From positions 730,487 to 794,486 of the forward strand of contig JAFEFN010000014.1 of assembly GCA_018240525.1 (NCBI GenBank): DNA of 64,000 nucleotides, given 5' to 3'. Within the stretch, counting starts at the first letter, position 1; each line of letters starts with the position of its first letter. The notes beneath the pieces are model-generated. The model searched no databases. It was not told the DNA's origin and saw only the letters and a list, made by a program, of their open reading frames with translations. This document shows, piece by piece, positions 9,436 to 18,457 of the stretch. The stretch comes from Pseudomonadota bacterium (lineage in GTDB: Bacteria; Pseudomonadota; Gammaproteobacteria; Steroidobacterales; Steroidobacteraceae). Position numbers and translations under genes: made by a program.

Positions 9436-11913
9436 CTAGAACGCGTTGCCCACCGAGAACTGGAAGCCCTCGGTCTCGTCCCCCCAGGTGGTCCAGCCGT
9501 CCCCATGCTTGGCGTTCAGGGGGATGCCGTAGCTGAAGCGGAACAGGCCGAGCGGCGCCAGCCACTGCACCGCGACGCCGGTCGAGCGCTTGAGGCTGCC
9601 GAAGCCGGCCCACCGGTAGCTCTGCGGCGTGTAGCCGTTGGGCCCGTAGAACTTGTAGAAGCTGCTGGTCTCGTAGACGTTGCCGATGTCGTAGAAGAGG
9701 GTCACGCGGGCGGTCTGCTGCCACTTCGCCGGCATCGGCAGGATCAGCTCGTTCTGGCTGGTGATGCGCAGGTTGCCGCCGAAGGGGTTGCCGTACTGGT
9801 CCTTCGGCCCCAGGCGGCTCTCGCGGAAGCCGCGCACCGAGTCCGGGCCGCCGCCGAAGAACTGCCGGTACGGCGGGATCGCGGTCGTGTTGCCGAAGGC
9901 CATGCCGTAGTCCACCCCCTCGAAGAAGGAGAAGGTGAGGTGCTTGCCCAGCGGCACGTACTTCACGAACTGGTAGTTGCCGACCCAGTAGTGCACGTCG
10001 CTGGAGGGCAGCGTGACCGAGGAGGAGATCGACTGGCGCATGCCGCGGTCGGCGAACAGCGTGCGGTTGCGCGTGTCCCAGTCCCAGCCGACGATGCCCT
10101 CGAGCGATTTGAAGTCGGTGCCGTAGAACAGGTAGAGGTTGTTCGAGGCGTCATCGTGCGCCAGGCGCGAGTACGGGTGGCCGTTGTTCTGCACCCAGGA
10201 CTGGGACTGCTCGGCGCTGTTCAGCGAGTTGGTCAGCAGCTGCGAGCTGCTGAAGGAGACGCCGAAGCGGAAGTACTGGAACTCGGTGATCGGGTAGGCC
10301 CAGGTCGGCCCGAGGCTCAGGGTCTGCGAGGAGAAGTTCGAGGACGATGACACGAACTGCGTGACGTCGCTGTAGCTGAGCGAGATGGTGCGCTGCAGGT
10401 TGTCGATGTTGGTGTACGGGTTGGTCCACTGGATGCTGTACACCTTCTGGAACTGGCCGCCGTTCAGGTTGACGGCGACGCGCTCGCCCGAGCCGAGGAA
10501 GTTCGAGTCGGCGTACGAGCCGTTCAGCATGAACTTGTAGGTCTCCGAGTAGCCGATGCCGCCGGAGAGCTGCGAGGCCGGGCCCTCTTCGATCTTGAAG
10601 TTCACGTCCTCCATGTCCGGGGTGCCCGGCACCGGGGTGGTCTCGAAGTCCACGGTCTTGATGTACGGCAGGCGCTGCAGGCGCTGCTTGCTGCGCTCGA
10701 GCGTGGTATTGGACAGCCAGGCGCCCTCGAGCTGGCGCATCTCGCGGCGCAGCACCTCGTCGTTGATGCGCGTCACCCCGGAGAAGGTGATGTTGCGCAC
10801 GTACACGCGGTTGCCCGGGTCGACGAAGAAGGTCAGCGACACGGTGTGCGTGGCCGGGTCCGCCGTCGGCACCGGCTCGACCTTGGCGAAGGCATAGCCG
10901 TCGCGCCCCATGCGGTTCTGCATCAGCTCCTGCGTGGAGGTGATGAGCTTGCGGTTGAAGATGTCGCCCGGGTGGACCAGCACGTAGCGCTGCAGCTCCT
11001 CGCGCGGCACCACGAAGGTGCCGGCGAGCTTGACCTCGGAGACCTTGAACACCTGGCCCTCGTCGATGTTCACGGTGATGAAGATGTCCTCCTTCTCCGG
11101 GGCGATGGCCACCTGGGTGGAGTCGATCTGGAAGTTCGCGTAGCCGCGGTCCATCCAGTAGTTACGGATCTTCTCCAGGTCGCCCTGCAGCGACTCGCGC
11201 GAATAGCGGTCGTCCTGCTTGTACCAGGAGAGCCAGTTCGGGGTCTTCAGCTCCAGGGTGTCGGTGATCTCCTTGGGCTTGAACTTGGTGTTGCCGACGA
11301 TGTTGATCTGGCGGATGACCGCGCGCGTGCCTTCCTTGATGTCGATCTTGATCTTGACGCGGTTGCCGGACTCCTCCTCGACCTTGGCGTTGATGCGCAC
11401 GCCGTACTTGCCGCGCGAGTAGTACTGGTCGGTGAGGTACTGCGTCACGTCCTCGAGCACCGAGCGGTCGAAGGTCTTGCCGGTCGCCAGGCCCACTCCG
11501 CGCAGCGACTTCTGCAGGTCCTCGGTCTTGATGTCCTTGTTGCCGGTGATCTCGAAGCTCTCGATCGAGGGCCGCTCGAGCACCACGACGATGAGGGTGC
11601 TGCCCTCGCGCCGCAGCTGCACGTCGCGGAAGAAGCCGGTCGCGTACAGCGCGCGCACCGCCTCGCGCACGCGCTGCGGGGTGAGGTGATCGCCGATGTT
11701 CACGGGCAGGTAGTTGTAGACCGTGCCCTCGGAGACGCGCTGCAGCCCCTCGATCTTGATGTCGCCCACGGTGAAGTCGGCCGGCACCGTGGTGGTCTGC
11801 GCCACCTCGGCTGCGGCCGGTGCATCCTCGGGCACCACCGTGTGGGTCTGCGCCAGCGCCAGCAGGCCGTGCGCCATGAGCGCCAGACCTGCAAGGCCGA
11901 TACGCGTCTTCAT
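9436..11913 (-). CDS. bamA: Outer membrane protein assembly factor BamA
   Basis: BamA is the essential insertase for outer-membrane beta-barrels. The 825-residue precursor has a signal peptide (MKTRIGLAGLALMAHGLLALA), five POTRA domains starting at FTVGDIKIEGLQRVSEGTVY, and a C-terminal 16-strand barrel. The loop-6 motif GPDSVRGFRESRLG and the terminal phenylalanine (GNAF) expected for Bam recognition are present. The start at 11911-11913 begins the signal peptide. The 133 bases between rseP and bamA, and the 127 between bamA and skp, hold G+C-rich inverted repeats but no clear terminator. Confidence 0.97.
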   Translation of the reverse strand: MKTRIGLAGLALMAHGLLALAQTHTVVPEDAPAAAEVAQTTTVPADFTVGDIKIEGLQRVSEGTVYNYLPVNIGDHLTPQRVREAVRALYATGFFRDVQLRREGSTLIVVVLERPSIESFEITGNKDIKTEDLQKSLRGVGLATGKTFDRSVLEDVTQYLTDQYYSRGKYGVRINAKVEEESGNRVKIKIDIKEGTRAVIRQINIVGNTKFKPKEITDTLELKTPNWLSWYKQDDRYSRESLQGDLEKIRNYWMDRGYANFQIDSTQVAIAPEKEDIFITVNIDEGQVFKVSEVKLAGTFVVPREELQRYVLVHPGDIFNRKLITSTQELMQNRMGRDGYAFAKVEPVPTADPATHTVSLTFFVDPGNRVYVRNITFSGVTRINDEVLRREMRQLEGAWLSNTTLERSKQRLQRLPYIKTVDFETTPVPGTPDMEDVNFKIEEGPASQLSGGIGYSETYKFMLNGSYADSNFLGSGERVAVNLNGGQFQKVYSIQWTNPYTNIDNLQRTISLSYSDVTQFVSSSSNFSSQTLSLGPTWAYPITEFQYFRFGVSFSSSQLLTNSLNSAEQSQSWVQNNGHPYSRLAHDDASNNLYLFYGTDFKSLEGIVGWDWDTRNRTLFADRGMRQSISSSVTLPSSDVHYWVGNYQFVKYVPLGKHLTFSFFEGVDYGMAFGNTTAIPPYRQFFGGGPDSVRGFRESRLGPKDQYGNPFGGNLRITSQNELILPMPAKWQQTARVTLFYDIGNVYETSSFYKFYGPNGYTPQSYRWAGFGSLKRSTGVAVQWLAPLGLFRFSYGIPLNAKHGDGWTTWGDETEGFQFSVGNAF

Positions 11914-12046
11914 ACTCCCATCACCAGCATCTCTCTCAATCTGCGCCTGCGGGCGCATCCATAATCCGCACTGCACTATCCGGGGACCGGGGCACGTCCT
12001 CCCCGATCAACGCTGCGCACGGCCGCGGCGCTTACCTATGCCTCAA

Positions 12047-13417
12047 TCAACCGAACTGACGCGCAAAGTCGTTGTATAGCGCGACACTCATCAGGACGAT
12101 GAGCAGGGCGAGCCCCACCTGCTGTCCAAAGGCCTGGGCCCGCTCGGACAGCGGACTGCCCTTGAGCCACTCGGCCGCCTGGTACACGATCTGGCCGCCA
12201 TCCAGGATCGGGATGGGCAGCAAGTTCAGGAACCCGAGCGACAGCGAAAGGTACACGAGCAGGCTGAGGAATGGGGCCAGACCTTCGTGGGCCGAGTCCC
12301 CGGCGAACTGGGCGATCGCCACCGGGCCGTTCAGGTTCTTGAGCGACACCCGCCCGATGAGCATGCGCCAGAAGTAGCGCGCCTGCAGCTCGGTCATCTC
12401 CCAGGACTTCATCACCGCCTGGTTCAGGGCCGCCAGCGGCGTGAGCTCGGTGTGCACCAGCATCGAGGCGGGGAACTCGGGCAGACGCGGCTCGACCATG
12501 ATGCGGCCGAAGCGCTTGCCGCCGACCGAATCGCTCACCGTCTGCAGCGTCACGCTGTGCACGATGCCGGCGCGGCGGTAGTCCAGGGTGATGCGCTCGC
12601 CCGGGCGGGCGTGGATGTAGTCCGAGACTTCCCTGAAGTCCTTGATGGGGTTGCCGCCGATGGCGACGATGGTGTCGCCCGCGGCCAGTCCCGCCTGGGC
12701 GGCCGGCCCGCCGGGGACCACTTTGGCCAGCACCGCCGGCATGGGCGCGTGCCAGAACTCGAAGCCGACCCCCTGGGGCAGCCCGGAGGGCTCGGTCAGG
12801 CGGCGGCGCTGCGCCGCATCGGTCACGGAGAAGTGGGTGGTGCGCTCGGCGCCCTCGGCGCCGCGCAGGGTGAGGGTCACCTCGCCCGAGGAGCTCATCG
12901 CATCCAGCAGCGCAAACTGCACCTGGCCCTGGTCGGCCATCGGCGCCCCGTTGATGGCCTGGATGAGGTCCCCGGAGCGCAGGCCGGCATGGTCGGCGAG
13001 CGAGCCGATGGTCACGTCCCCGACCAGCGGGCGCACCTGGGTGGTCCCGCCCACCCAGAGCATGGCCCACAGCAGCGCGACGGCGAAGACGAGATTGAAG
13101 GCGGGCCCGGCCAGGAGCACCAGGACGCGCTGCCACACCGGGCGGCGGGTGAAGGAGCGCGGCAGGTCCGCCGTGGCCACCGGCCCCTCGCGCTCGTCGA
13201 GCAGCTTCACGTAGCCCCCGAGCGGGATGGCCGCCAGGACGTACTCGACCTGGTCGGGGCCGGCGACGCGCTTGAGCAGCGGCTTGCCGAAGCCCACCGA
13301 GAAGCGCAGCACCTTGAACCCTAAGCGCCGGGCGACCCAGAAATGGCCGAATTCGTGCACCGTGACCAGCAGGCCCACGGCGATCACGAACCAGAAGATT
13401 TCCCACAACAGGGTCAT
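12047..13417 (-). CDS. rseP: Site-2 intramembrane zinc protease RseP
   Basis: RseP cleaves the anti-sigma factor RseA within the membrane and so activates the sigma-E envelope stress response. The 456-residue protein has the HEFGH zinc motif at residues 21-25 in the first membrane segment, two tandem PDZ domains in the middle (GDLIQAING and GDTIVAIGG cores), and the second active-site motif PILDGGQIVYQ near the C-terminus. Overlap with dxr is four bases (ATGA). The gene order uppS-cdsA-dxr-rseP-bamA is conserved. Confidence 0.97.
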   Translation of the reverse strand: MTLLWEIFWFVIAVGLLVTVHEFGHFWVARRLGFKVLRFSVGFGKPLLKRVAGPDQVEYVLAAIPLGGYVKLLDEREGPVATADLPRSFTRRPVWQRVLVLLAGPAFNLVFAVALLWAMLWVGGTTQVRPLVGDVTIGSLADHAGLRSGDLIQAINGAPMADQGQVQFALLDAMSSSGEVTLTLRGAEGAERTTHFSVTDAAQRRRLTEPSGLPQGVGFEFWHAPMPAVLAKVVPGGPAAQAGLAAGDTIVAIGGNPIKDFREVSDYIHARPGERITLDYRRAGIVHSVTLQTVSDSVGGKRFGRIMVEPRLPEFPASMLVHTELTPLAALNQAVMKSWEMTELQARYFWRMLIGRVSLKNLNGPVAIAQFAGDSAHEGLAPFLSLLVYLSLSLGFLNLLPIPILDGGQIVYQAAEWLKGSPLSERAQAFGQQVGLALLIVLMSVALYNDFARQFG

Positions 13418-14622
13418 GCGTGAGCGCCCTTCACCGATGCTGTTCCTGGCATGCCGACGATTCGCTCACGTGCACGTATTCTGCCTTCCGCGTCGGCCGC
13501 CAGGACCTCGTCCAGGCCGCTGAGCACGCCCCCGGTTGCTTTCTGCACTACGGCTTCAATGACCGCCGCAATGCCGGGGAAGTTCAATCGGCGCTCGAGG
13601 AAGGCCTGGACCGCGACCTCGTTGGCCGCGTTGAGCAGTACCGGGTGCGAGCCCCCTGCACACGCCGCCGCCTGCGCCAGCGCCAGGCAGCGGAACTTCT
13701 CCGTGTCCGGGGCCCGGAAATCCAGCCGCCCGGCCTTGAGCAGGTCGAGGAATTCTACACCGGAGTCGATGCGCTCGGGCCACGCCAGGGCATGGGCGAT
13801 GGGGGTGCGCATGTCCGGGGCGCCCAGCTGCGCCAGCACCGAACCGTCCAGGTACTCCACCAGCGAGTGCACGATGCTCTGCGGGTGCACCAGGATGGCG
13901 ACATCCGCTGGACTGAGGCCAAAGAGCAGGCAGGCCTCGATCAGCTCCAGCCCCTTGTTCATGAGCGTGGCCGAGTCGACCGAGATCTTGCGCCCCATGA
14001 CCCAGTTGGGGTGCGCGCAGGCGGCCTCCGGGGTCACCGACTCGAGCGCCTGCGGCGGGGTGTCGCGGAACGGGCCGCCCGAGGCGGTCAGCAGCACGCG
14101 CTTGAGGCCCGCGGGGCGCACCCCGGCGCTGGTCCCCGGCGGCAGGCACTGGAAGATGGCGTTGTGCTCGCTGTCGATGGGCAGGAGCGTCGCCCCCGAG
14201 GCGTTCACCGCGCGGATGAGCAGCGGCCCGGCCATCACCAGCGACTCCTTGTTCGCCAGCAGCAGGCGCTTGCCGGCCACGGCCGCCGCCAGGGTGGAGC
14301 GCAGCCCCGCCGCGCCGACGATGGCGGCCATGACGGTGTGCACCTCGGGGAGCCGCGCCAGCTCCTCCAGCGCCCCGACGCCGGCGAGCACCCGCGTGCC
14401 GGGGGCCCGGTTGCCCAGCAGCGTGGTGAGCTCCGCGGCCGACTCCGCATCCGCCAGCGCCGCGTAGGCGGGCCGCAGGGCAAGCACCTGGCGTGCCAGC
14501 TTGGTGGCATTGCGGTGCGCGGCCAGCGCCACGACCCTGAAGCGCTGCGGGTGCCGCGCCAGAACATCCAGCGTGCTCTCCCCGACCGAGCCGGTGGAGC
14601 CGAGCACCGCCACGCCCATCAT
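13414..14622 (-). CDS. dxr: 1-deoxy-D-xylulose 5-phosphate reductoisomerase
   Basis: Dxr converts DXP to 2-C-methyl-D-erythritol 4-phosphate, the committed MEP-pathway step that feeds UppS with isoprenoid precursors. The 402-residue protein starts MMGVAVLGSTGSVGESTLDV, the NADPH-binding loop. NKESLV and GRKISVDSATLMNKGLELI mark the substrate and metal site. The ATG at 14620-14622 overlaps the cdsA stop (ATGA); a second ATG directly follows it. Confidence 0.97.
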   Translation of the reverse strand: MMGVAVLGSTGSVGESTLDVLARHPQRFRVVALAAHRNATKLARQVLALRPAYAALADAESAAELTTLLGNRAPGTRVLAGVGALEELARLPEVHTVMAAIVGAAGLRSTLAAAVAGKRLLLANKESLVMAGPLLIRAVNASGATLLPIDSEHNAIFQCLPPGTSAGVRPAGLKRVLLTASGGPFRDTPPQALESVTPEAACAHPNWVMGRKISVDSATLMNKGLELIEACLLFGLSPADVAILVHPQSIVHSLVEYLDGSVLAQLGAPDMRTPIAHALAWPERIDSGVEFLDLLKAGRLDFRAPDTEKFRCLALAQAAACAGGSHPVLLNAANEVAVQAFLERRLNFPGIAAVIEAVVQKATGGVLSGLDEVLAADAEGRIRARERIVGMPGTASVKGAHA

Positions 14623-15428
14623 GGCACCACCCCCATGAGCGTGAGGCCGAAGAACAGGACGGGCGCCGCGGCGGTGATGCTGTCGATGCGGTCCATCATG
14701 CCGCCGTGCCCGGGCAGCAGCGCGCCGCTGTCCTTCAGGCCCGCAAAGCGCTTGAGCATGCTCTCGGTGAGGTCGCCCACGATCGAGAAGGCCACCGCGG
14801 CGATGCACAGCGGCACGAAGGTGAGCCACGGCAGGTGGAACCACAGGCTGCCGCCGAAGGCCCAGGCACTGCTCAGCAGCATGCCGCCGAGCACGCCCTC
14901 CCAGGTCTTGTTGGGGGAGACCCGCGGGGCGAGCTTCACGCGCCCGAAGTGCCGTCCGCCGAAGTAGGCGCCGATGTCCGCGGCGAACACCAGGATCAGG
15001 GTGAACACCACCCACTCGGCCCCGTGATCGACGCTCAGGCGCAGGCACATGAGCGCCAGCCACGCCGGCACCAGGGCGAGCACGCCGGCGAGCGCGGCGC
15101 CGAGCGAGGAGGTCCGCCTGGGGGCCAGGGCGACCCACGCCAGTGCCACGAGCCACCATGCGACCGCGATCATGATGAGGAGGTTACGCCCGCGGCCGCT
15201 CGCCGCGACCCCCCAGGCCGCCCACATGAGCAGGGCGATGAGTCCGACGTAGGCGGCGCGCGCCGCCGTGCCGACCTTGAGGAACCCGGACCACTCCCAG
15301 GCGCCGGCCAGCACCAGCACGCTCACCAGCGCCACGCTGTAGAGCGGCGGCAGCCCGAGCAGCACCACGAGCAGGGCCACGCCCAGCACCACGGCGGTCA
15401 CGATCCGCTTGCGCAGCCCGTCGCTCAC
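14619..15428 (-). CDS. cdsA: Phosphatidate cytidylyltransferase
   Basis: CdsA makes CDP-diacylglycerol from phosphatidate and CTP, the branch point for all phospholipids. The 269-residue polytopic membrane protein ends with the CDP-DAG synthase signature, visible as LKRFAGLKDSGALLPGHGG followed by MMDRIDS. The start is a GTG at 15426-15428 that overlaps the uppS stop (GTGA) and gives VSDGLRKRIVTAVV, a normal start for the family. Confidence 0.95.
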   Translation of the reverse strand: MSDGLRKRIVTAVVLGVALLVVLLGLPPLYSVALVSVLVLAGAWEWSGFLKVGTAARAAYVGLIALLMWAAWGVAASGRGRNLLIMIAVAWWLVALAWVALAPRRTSSLGAALAGVLALVPAWLALMCLRLSVDHGAEWVVFTLILVFAADIGAYFGGRHFGRVKLAPRVSPNKTWEGVLGGMLLSSAWAFGGSLWFHLPWLTFVPLCIAAVAFSIVGDLTESMLKRFAGLKDSGALLPGHGGMMDRIDSITAAAPVLFFGLTLMGVVP

Positions 15429-16156
15429 GAGGCGACCTGCCCGCTCAGCAACCCGAAGCGTCGCTCGCGGGCGGCGAAGAAGTCGAGCGCCTCCTCGAGG
15501 TCGGCGACGCCGAAGTCCGGCCACAGCCGGGGCGTGAAGTACAGCTCCGCGTAGGCGCAGTGCCAGAGCAGAAAGTTCGACAGGCGCTGCTCGCCGCCGG
15601 TGCGGATCACGAGCTCCGCGTCGCAGTGCCCGAGGGTCGTGGCCTGCGCGAAGCGCTCCTCGGTGATCTCCTCAGCACGCAGGGCGCCGCTGGCGCACTC
15701 GCGCGCCAGCTGCGCGGCGGCCTGCACGATGTCCCAGCGCCCGCCGTAGCTCACGGCCACCTGCAGCTTCAGTCCGGTGTTGCCCGCGGTGCGCTCCTCG
15801 GCCGCGGCCAGCTGCGCCTGCAGGCGCACCGGCAGGCGGCGGCGCGCGCCGATGAAGCGCATCGCCACGTTGCGCGCCTGCAGCTCGCTGATCTCCGCCT
15901 CGAGGGAATCGAAGAACAGCCCCATGAGGCTGCCGACCTCGGCCGCCGGCCGCGCCCAGTTCTCGCTGGAGAAGGCGAACAGGGTGAGCGCCTCGATGTT
16001 GCGCTGGCTGCATTCCTGGATGCACATGCGCACCGGCCCGAGCCCGGCCTTGTGGCCGGCGGCGCGGCCCAGGCCGCGCGCGGCGGCCCAGCGGCCGTTG
16101 CCATCCATCGTGATCGCGACGTGGCGCGGCAGGGTCTTGGCGGCAGCGCCGGCCAT
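15425..16156 (-). CDS. uppS: Undecaprenyl diphosphate synthase (cis-prenyltransferase)
   Basis: UppS condenses eight IPP units onto farnesyl-PP to make the lipid carrier for peptidoglycan and O-antigen. The 243-residue protein has HVAITMDGNGRWA with the catalytic Asp at residue 18, the ALTLFAFSSENW motif, and RTGGEQRLSNFLLW near the C-terminus for IPP binding. The ATG shares one base with the frr stop (TGATG). Upstream in-frame sequence is frr shadow and was left out. Confidence 0.97.
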   Translation of the reverse strand: MAGAAAKTLPRHVAITMDGNGRWAAARGLGRAAGHKAGLGPVRMCIQECSQRNIEALTLFAFSSENWARPAAEVGSLMGLFFDSLEAEISELQARNVAMRFIGARRRLPVRLQAQLAAAEERTAGNTGLKLQVAVSYGGRWDIVQAAAQLARECASGALRAEEITEERFAQATTLGHCDAELVIRTGGEQRLSNFLLWHCAYAELYFTPRLWPDFGVADLEEALDFFAARERRFGLLSGQVAS

Positions 16157-16713
16157 CAGACCTGCATGACCTCTTTTTCCTTGGCGGCGAGGGCGGCTTC
16201 GATGTCGGCGATGTGCTTGTCGGTGAGCTTCTGGATCTCCACCTCGGCGCGCTTCTCGTCGTCCTGGGAGATGAGCTTCTCCTTGAGCGCATCCTTGATG
16301 TCGCCCATGACGTCGCGGCGCACGTTGCGCACCGCCACGCGCGCGCCCTCGGCATCGTGGCGCAGCACCTTGGTGATGTCCCGGCGGCGCTCCTCGGTGA
16401 GCGGCGGCATCGGCACGCGGATCACGGTGCCGGCCGTCATCGGCGTGAGCCCCAGGTCGGACTTGAAGATCGCCTTCTCGATCGCCTGCACCACGCTCTT
16501 CTCCCAGGGCGAGATGACCAGCGTGCGTCCGTCCTCGACGGCGATGTTGGCGACCTGCTGCAACGGCACGTCCGAGCCGTAGTAGTCGACCTTGAGGTGC
16601 TCCACCAGGCTCGGGTGGGCGCGTCCCGTGCGCAGCTTCTTCAGGTCGGCCTGGAATGTGGCCACGCACTTGCCCATGCGGGCCTGGGCGTCTTTCTTCA
16701 GGTCTTCGATCAT
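16156..16713 (-). CDS. frr: Ribosome recycling factor
   Basis: RRF splits post-termination ribosomes with EF-G. The 185-residue length is exact for the family. The start MIEDLKKDAQARMGKCVATF and internal LRTGRAHPSLVEHLKVDYYG are typical, and the C-terminus ends in a long three-helix-bundle strand. The ATG at 16711-16713 lies 19 bases after the pyrH stop, with GGAGAG just upstream. Confidence 0.97.
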   Translation of the reverse strand: MIEDLKKDAQARMGKCVATFQADLKKLRTGRAHPSLVEHLKVDYYGSDVPLQQVANIAVEDGRTLVISPWEKSVVQAIEKAIFKSDLGLTPMTAGTVIRVPMPPLTEERRRDITKVLRHDAEGARVAVRNVRRDVMGDIKDALKEKLISQDDEKRAEVEIQKLTDKHIADIEAALAAKEKEVMQV

Positions 16714-16732
16714 GCGCTCTCCTCGGCAGCGT

Positions 16733-17458
16733 TCACTCGACCGTGACGGTCGTGCCAACATCCTCGCCGCGCACGATGCGCGTGAGGTCCCCGGAATTGT
16801 TCAGGTTGAATACCCGCAGCGGCAGGTGGTTGTCGCGGCACATGACGATGGCGGTGGCATCCATCACGTTGAGCTTCTCGTTCAGCACGCGGTCGAAGGT
16901 GAGCGTGCTGTAGCGCACCGCGGACGGGTTCTTCACCGGGTCCTCCGAGAACACGCCGTTCACCTTGGTGGCCTTGAGCAGCACGTCGGCGCTGATCTCG
17001 ATGGCACGCAGCGCCGCTGCCGTGTCGGTGGTGAAGAACGGGTTGCCGGTGCCGGCGGCGAAGATGACCACGCGGCCCTTCTCCAGGTGGCGCATGGCGC
17101 GGCGGCGGATGTAGTCCTCGCACACCTCGTTGATGCGGATGGCGGACATGACGCGGGCATGCAGGCCCAGGCTCTCCAGCGCATCCTGCATCGCCAGCGC
17201 GTTCATGACCGTGGCCAGCATGCCCATGTGGTCGGCCGCGACCCGGTCCATGCCGGCGCGCGCCAGCCCGGCGCCGCGGAAGATGTTGCCGCCGCCGATG
17301 ACCGTGGCCACCTGCACGCCCATCTCCTGGATCGCCTGCAGCTCCCCGGCGATGCGCTTGAGGACCGCCGGGTCGATGCCGTAGTCGCCGCCGCCCATGA
17401 GCGCCTCGCCCGACAGCTTGACCAGGATCCTCGTGTACTGCGACTTCGCTTGGCTCAA
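16733..17458 (-). CDS. pyrH: UMP kinase
   Basis: UMP kinase phosphorylates UMP to UDP in pyrimidine synthesis and belongs to the amino acid kinase fold. The 241-residue protein has KLSGEALMGG at about residues 14-23 and the GGGNIFRG loop near residue 57. The start is a TTG at 17456-17458 (reading TTG AGC CAA), supported by a strong GAGGAG site six bases upstream and a matching family N-terminus. A hairpin with a T-run lies between tsf and this gene. Confidence 0.96.
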   Translation of the reverse strand: MSQAKSQYTRILVKLSGEALMGGGDYGIDPAVLKRIAGELQAIQEMGVQVATVIGGGNIFRGAGLARAGMDRVAADHMGMLATVMNALAMQDALESLGLHARVMSAIRINEVCEDYIRRRAMRHLEKGRVVIFAAGTGNPFFTTDTAAALRAIEISADVLLKATKVNGVFSEDPVKNPSAVRYSTLTFDRVLNEKLNVMDATAIVMCRDNHLPLRVFNLNNSGDLTRIVRGEDVGTTVTVE

Positions 17459-17477
17459 TCTGATCTCCTCGGCCGAT

Positions 17478-17506
17478 AAAAAGAACCCCGCGTTCGGGCG
17501 GGGTTC
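17478..17506 (-). terminator. Intrinsic terminator or attenuator between tsf and pyrH
   Basis: On the minus strand GAACCCCGC, a 6-base loop and GCGGGGTTC form a perfect 9-bp stem (17483-17506) followed at once by TTTTTAT. It lies after tsf and before pyrH. It probably separates most rpsB-tsf transcription from the pyrH-frr-uppS operon. No separate pyrH promoter is obvious, so read-through may be used. Confidence 0.85.
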
Positions 17507-17541
17507 TCTTCGCGTAACGATCGCTGGCGCTGCCCTGCTGC

Positions 17542-18432
17542 TCAGTGCTTGACGCCGGCGCCCTTCACCTGCGCCATGACATCGGCGACGAAGTCATCCT
17601 GCCGCTTCTCGATGCCGGCGCCGACCTCGAAGCGCTCGAAGGCGGTGACTTCCGCCTTGGACTGCTTCAGGAGCTTCTCGACGGTCACCTCCGGGTCCTT
17701 CACGAACGGCTGCCCGGCCAGGGTGATCTCGCCCAGGGATTTGCGCAGGCGCCCTTCCACCATCTTGGCGACGATCTCCGCCGGCTTGCCCTCGGTCTGG
17801 GCCTGCTCGGTGAGGATGGCACGCTCCTTGGCGACCACCTCGGCCGGCACGTCCGCCTGCGAGAGGTAGCGCGGGTTGCTGGCCGCGACGTGCATGGCCA
17901 GGTCGTGCGCGAGCTGCTGGCTGCCGCCCTTGACCGCCACCAGGGCGGCGATGCGCGTGCCGTGCAGGTAGGCGCCGAGGTGATCCGCGGCGCTGGCCAC
18001 GGCGAAGCGCCGCACGCTGATGTTCTCGCCGATCTTGGCGATCAGCTCGCGGCGGCGCGCATCGACGCTCTGCCCCGAGGCGAGCTGCGCGGCGTTGAGG
18101 CCGGCCAGATCCGCCGGCTGCGCCTGCAGCGCGCACTCGGCGACCGCCTGGGCGAAGCCGCGGAAGTCCGCCTCGCGGGCGACGAAGTCGGTCTCGCAGT
18201 TGATCTCCACGATGGCCGCAGTGCGGTGGTCGGCGGACTTCGCCACCACCACCACGCCCTCGGCGGCAACCCGGGTGGCCTTCTTGTCGGCCTTGGCCAC
18301 GCCTTGCTTGCGCATGAGCTCGGCCGCGGCGTCCAGGTCGCCCTTGGTCTCCACGAGCGCCTTCTTGCACTCCATCATGCCCGCGCCGGTGCGCTCGCGT
18401 AGCTGCTTGACTGCGTCTGCTGTGATTGTCAT
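17542..18432 (-). CDS. tsf: Translation elongation factor Ts
   Basis: EF-Ts exchanges GDP for GTP on EF-Tu. The 296-residue protein has the UBA-like N-terminus, the TGAGMMECKKAL motif at about residues 16-27 and the GDLDAAAELMRKQG helix. It lies 25 bases downstream of rpsB in the universal rpsB-tsf pair. The ATG at 18430-18432 is chosen by family alignment (MTITADAVKQLRERTGAGMM); the much longer open frame upstream is a shadow of the rpsB tail. Confidence 0.97.
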   Translation of the reverse strand: MTITADAVKQLRERTGAGMMECKKALVETKGDLDAAAELMRKQGVAKADKKATRVAAEGVVVVAKSADHRTAAIVEINCETDFVAREADFRGFAQAVAECALQAQPADLAGLNAAQLASGQSVDARRRELIAKIGENISVRRFAVASAADHLGAYLHGTRIAALVAVKGGSQQLAHDLAMHVAASNPRYLSQADVPAEVVAKERAILTEQAQTEGKPAEIVAKMVEGRLRKSLGEITLAGQPFVKDPEVTVEKLLKQSKAEVTAFERFEVGAGIEKRQDDFVADVMAQVKGAGVKH

Positions 18433-18457
18433 GAAAAAGCTCTGCGTCCTCGGGGTA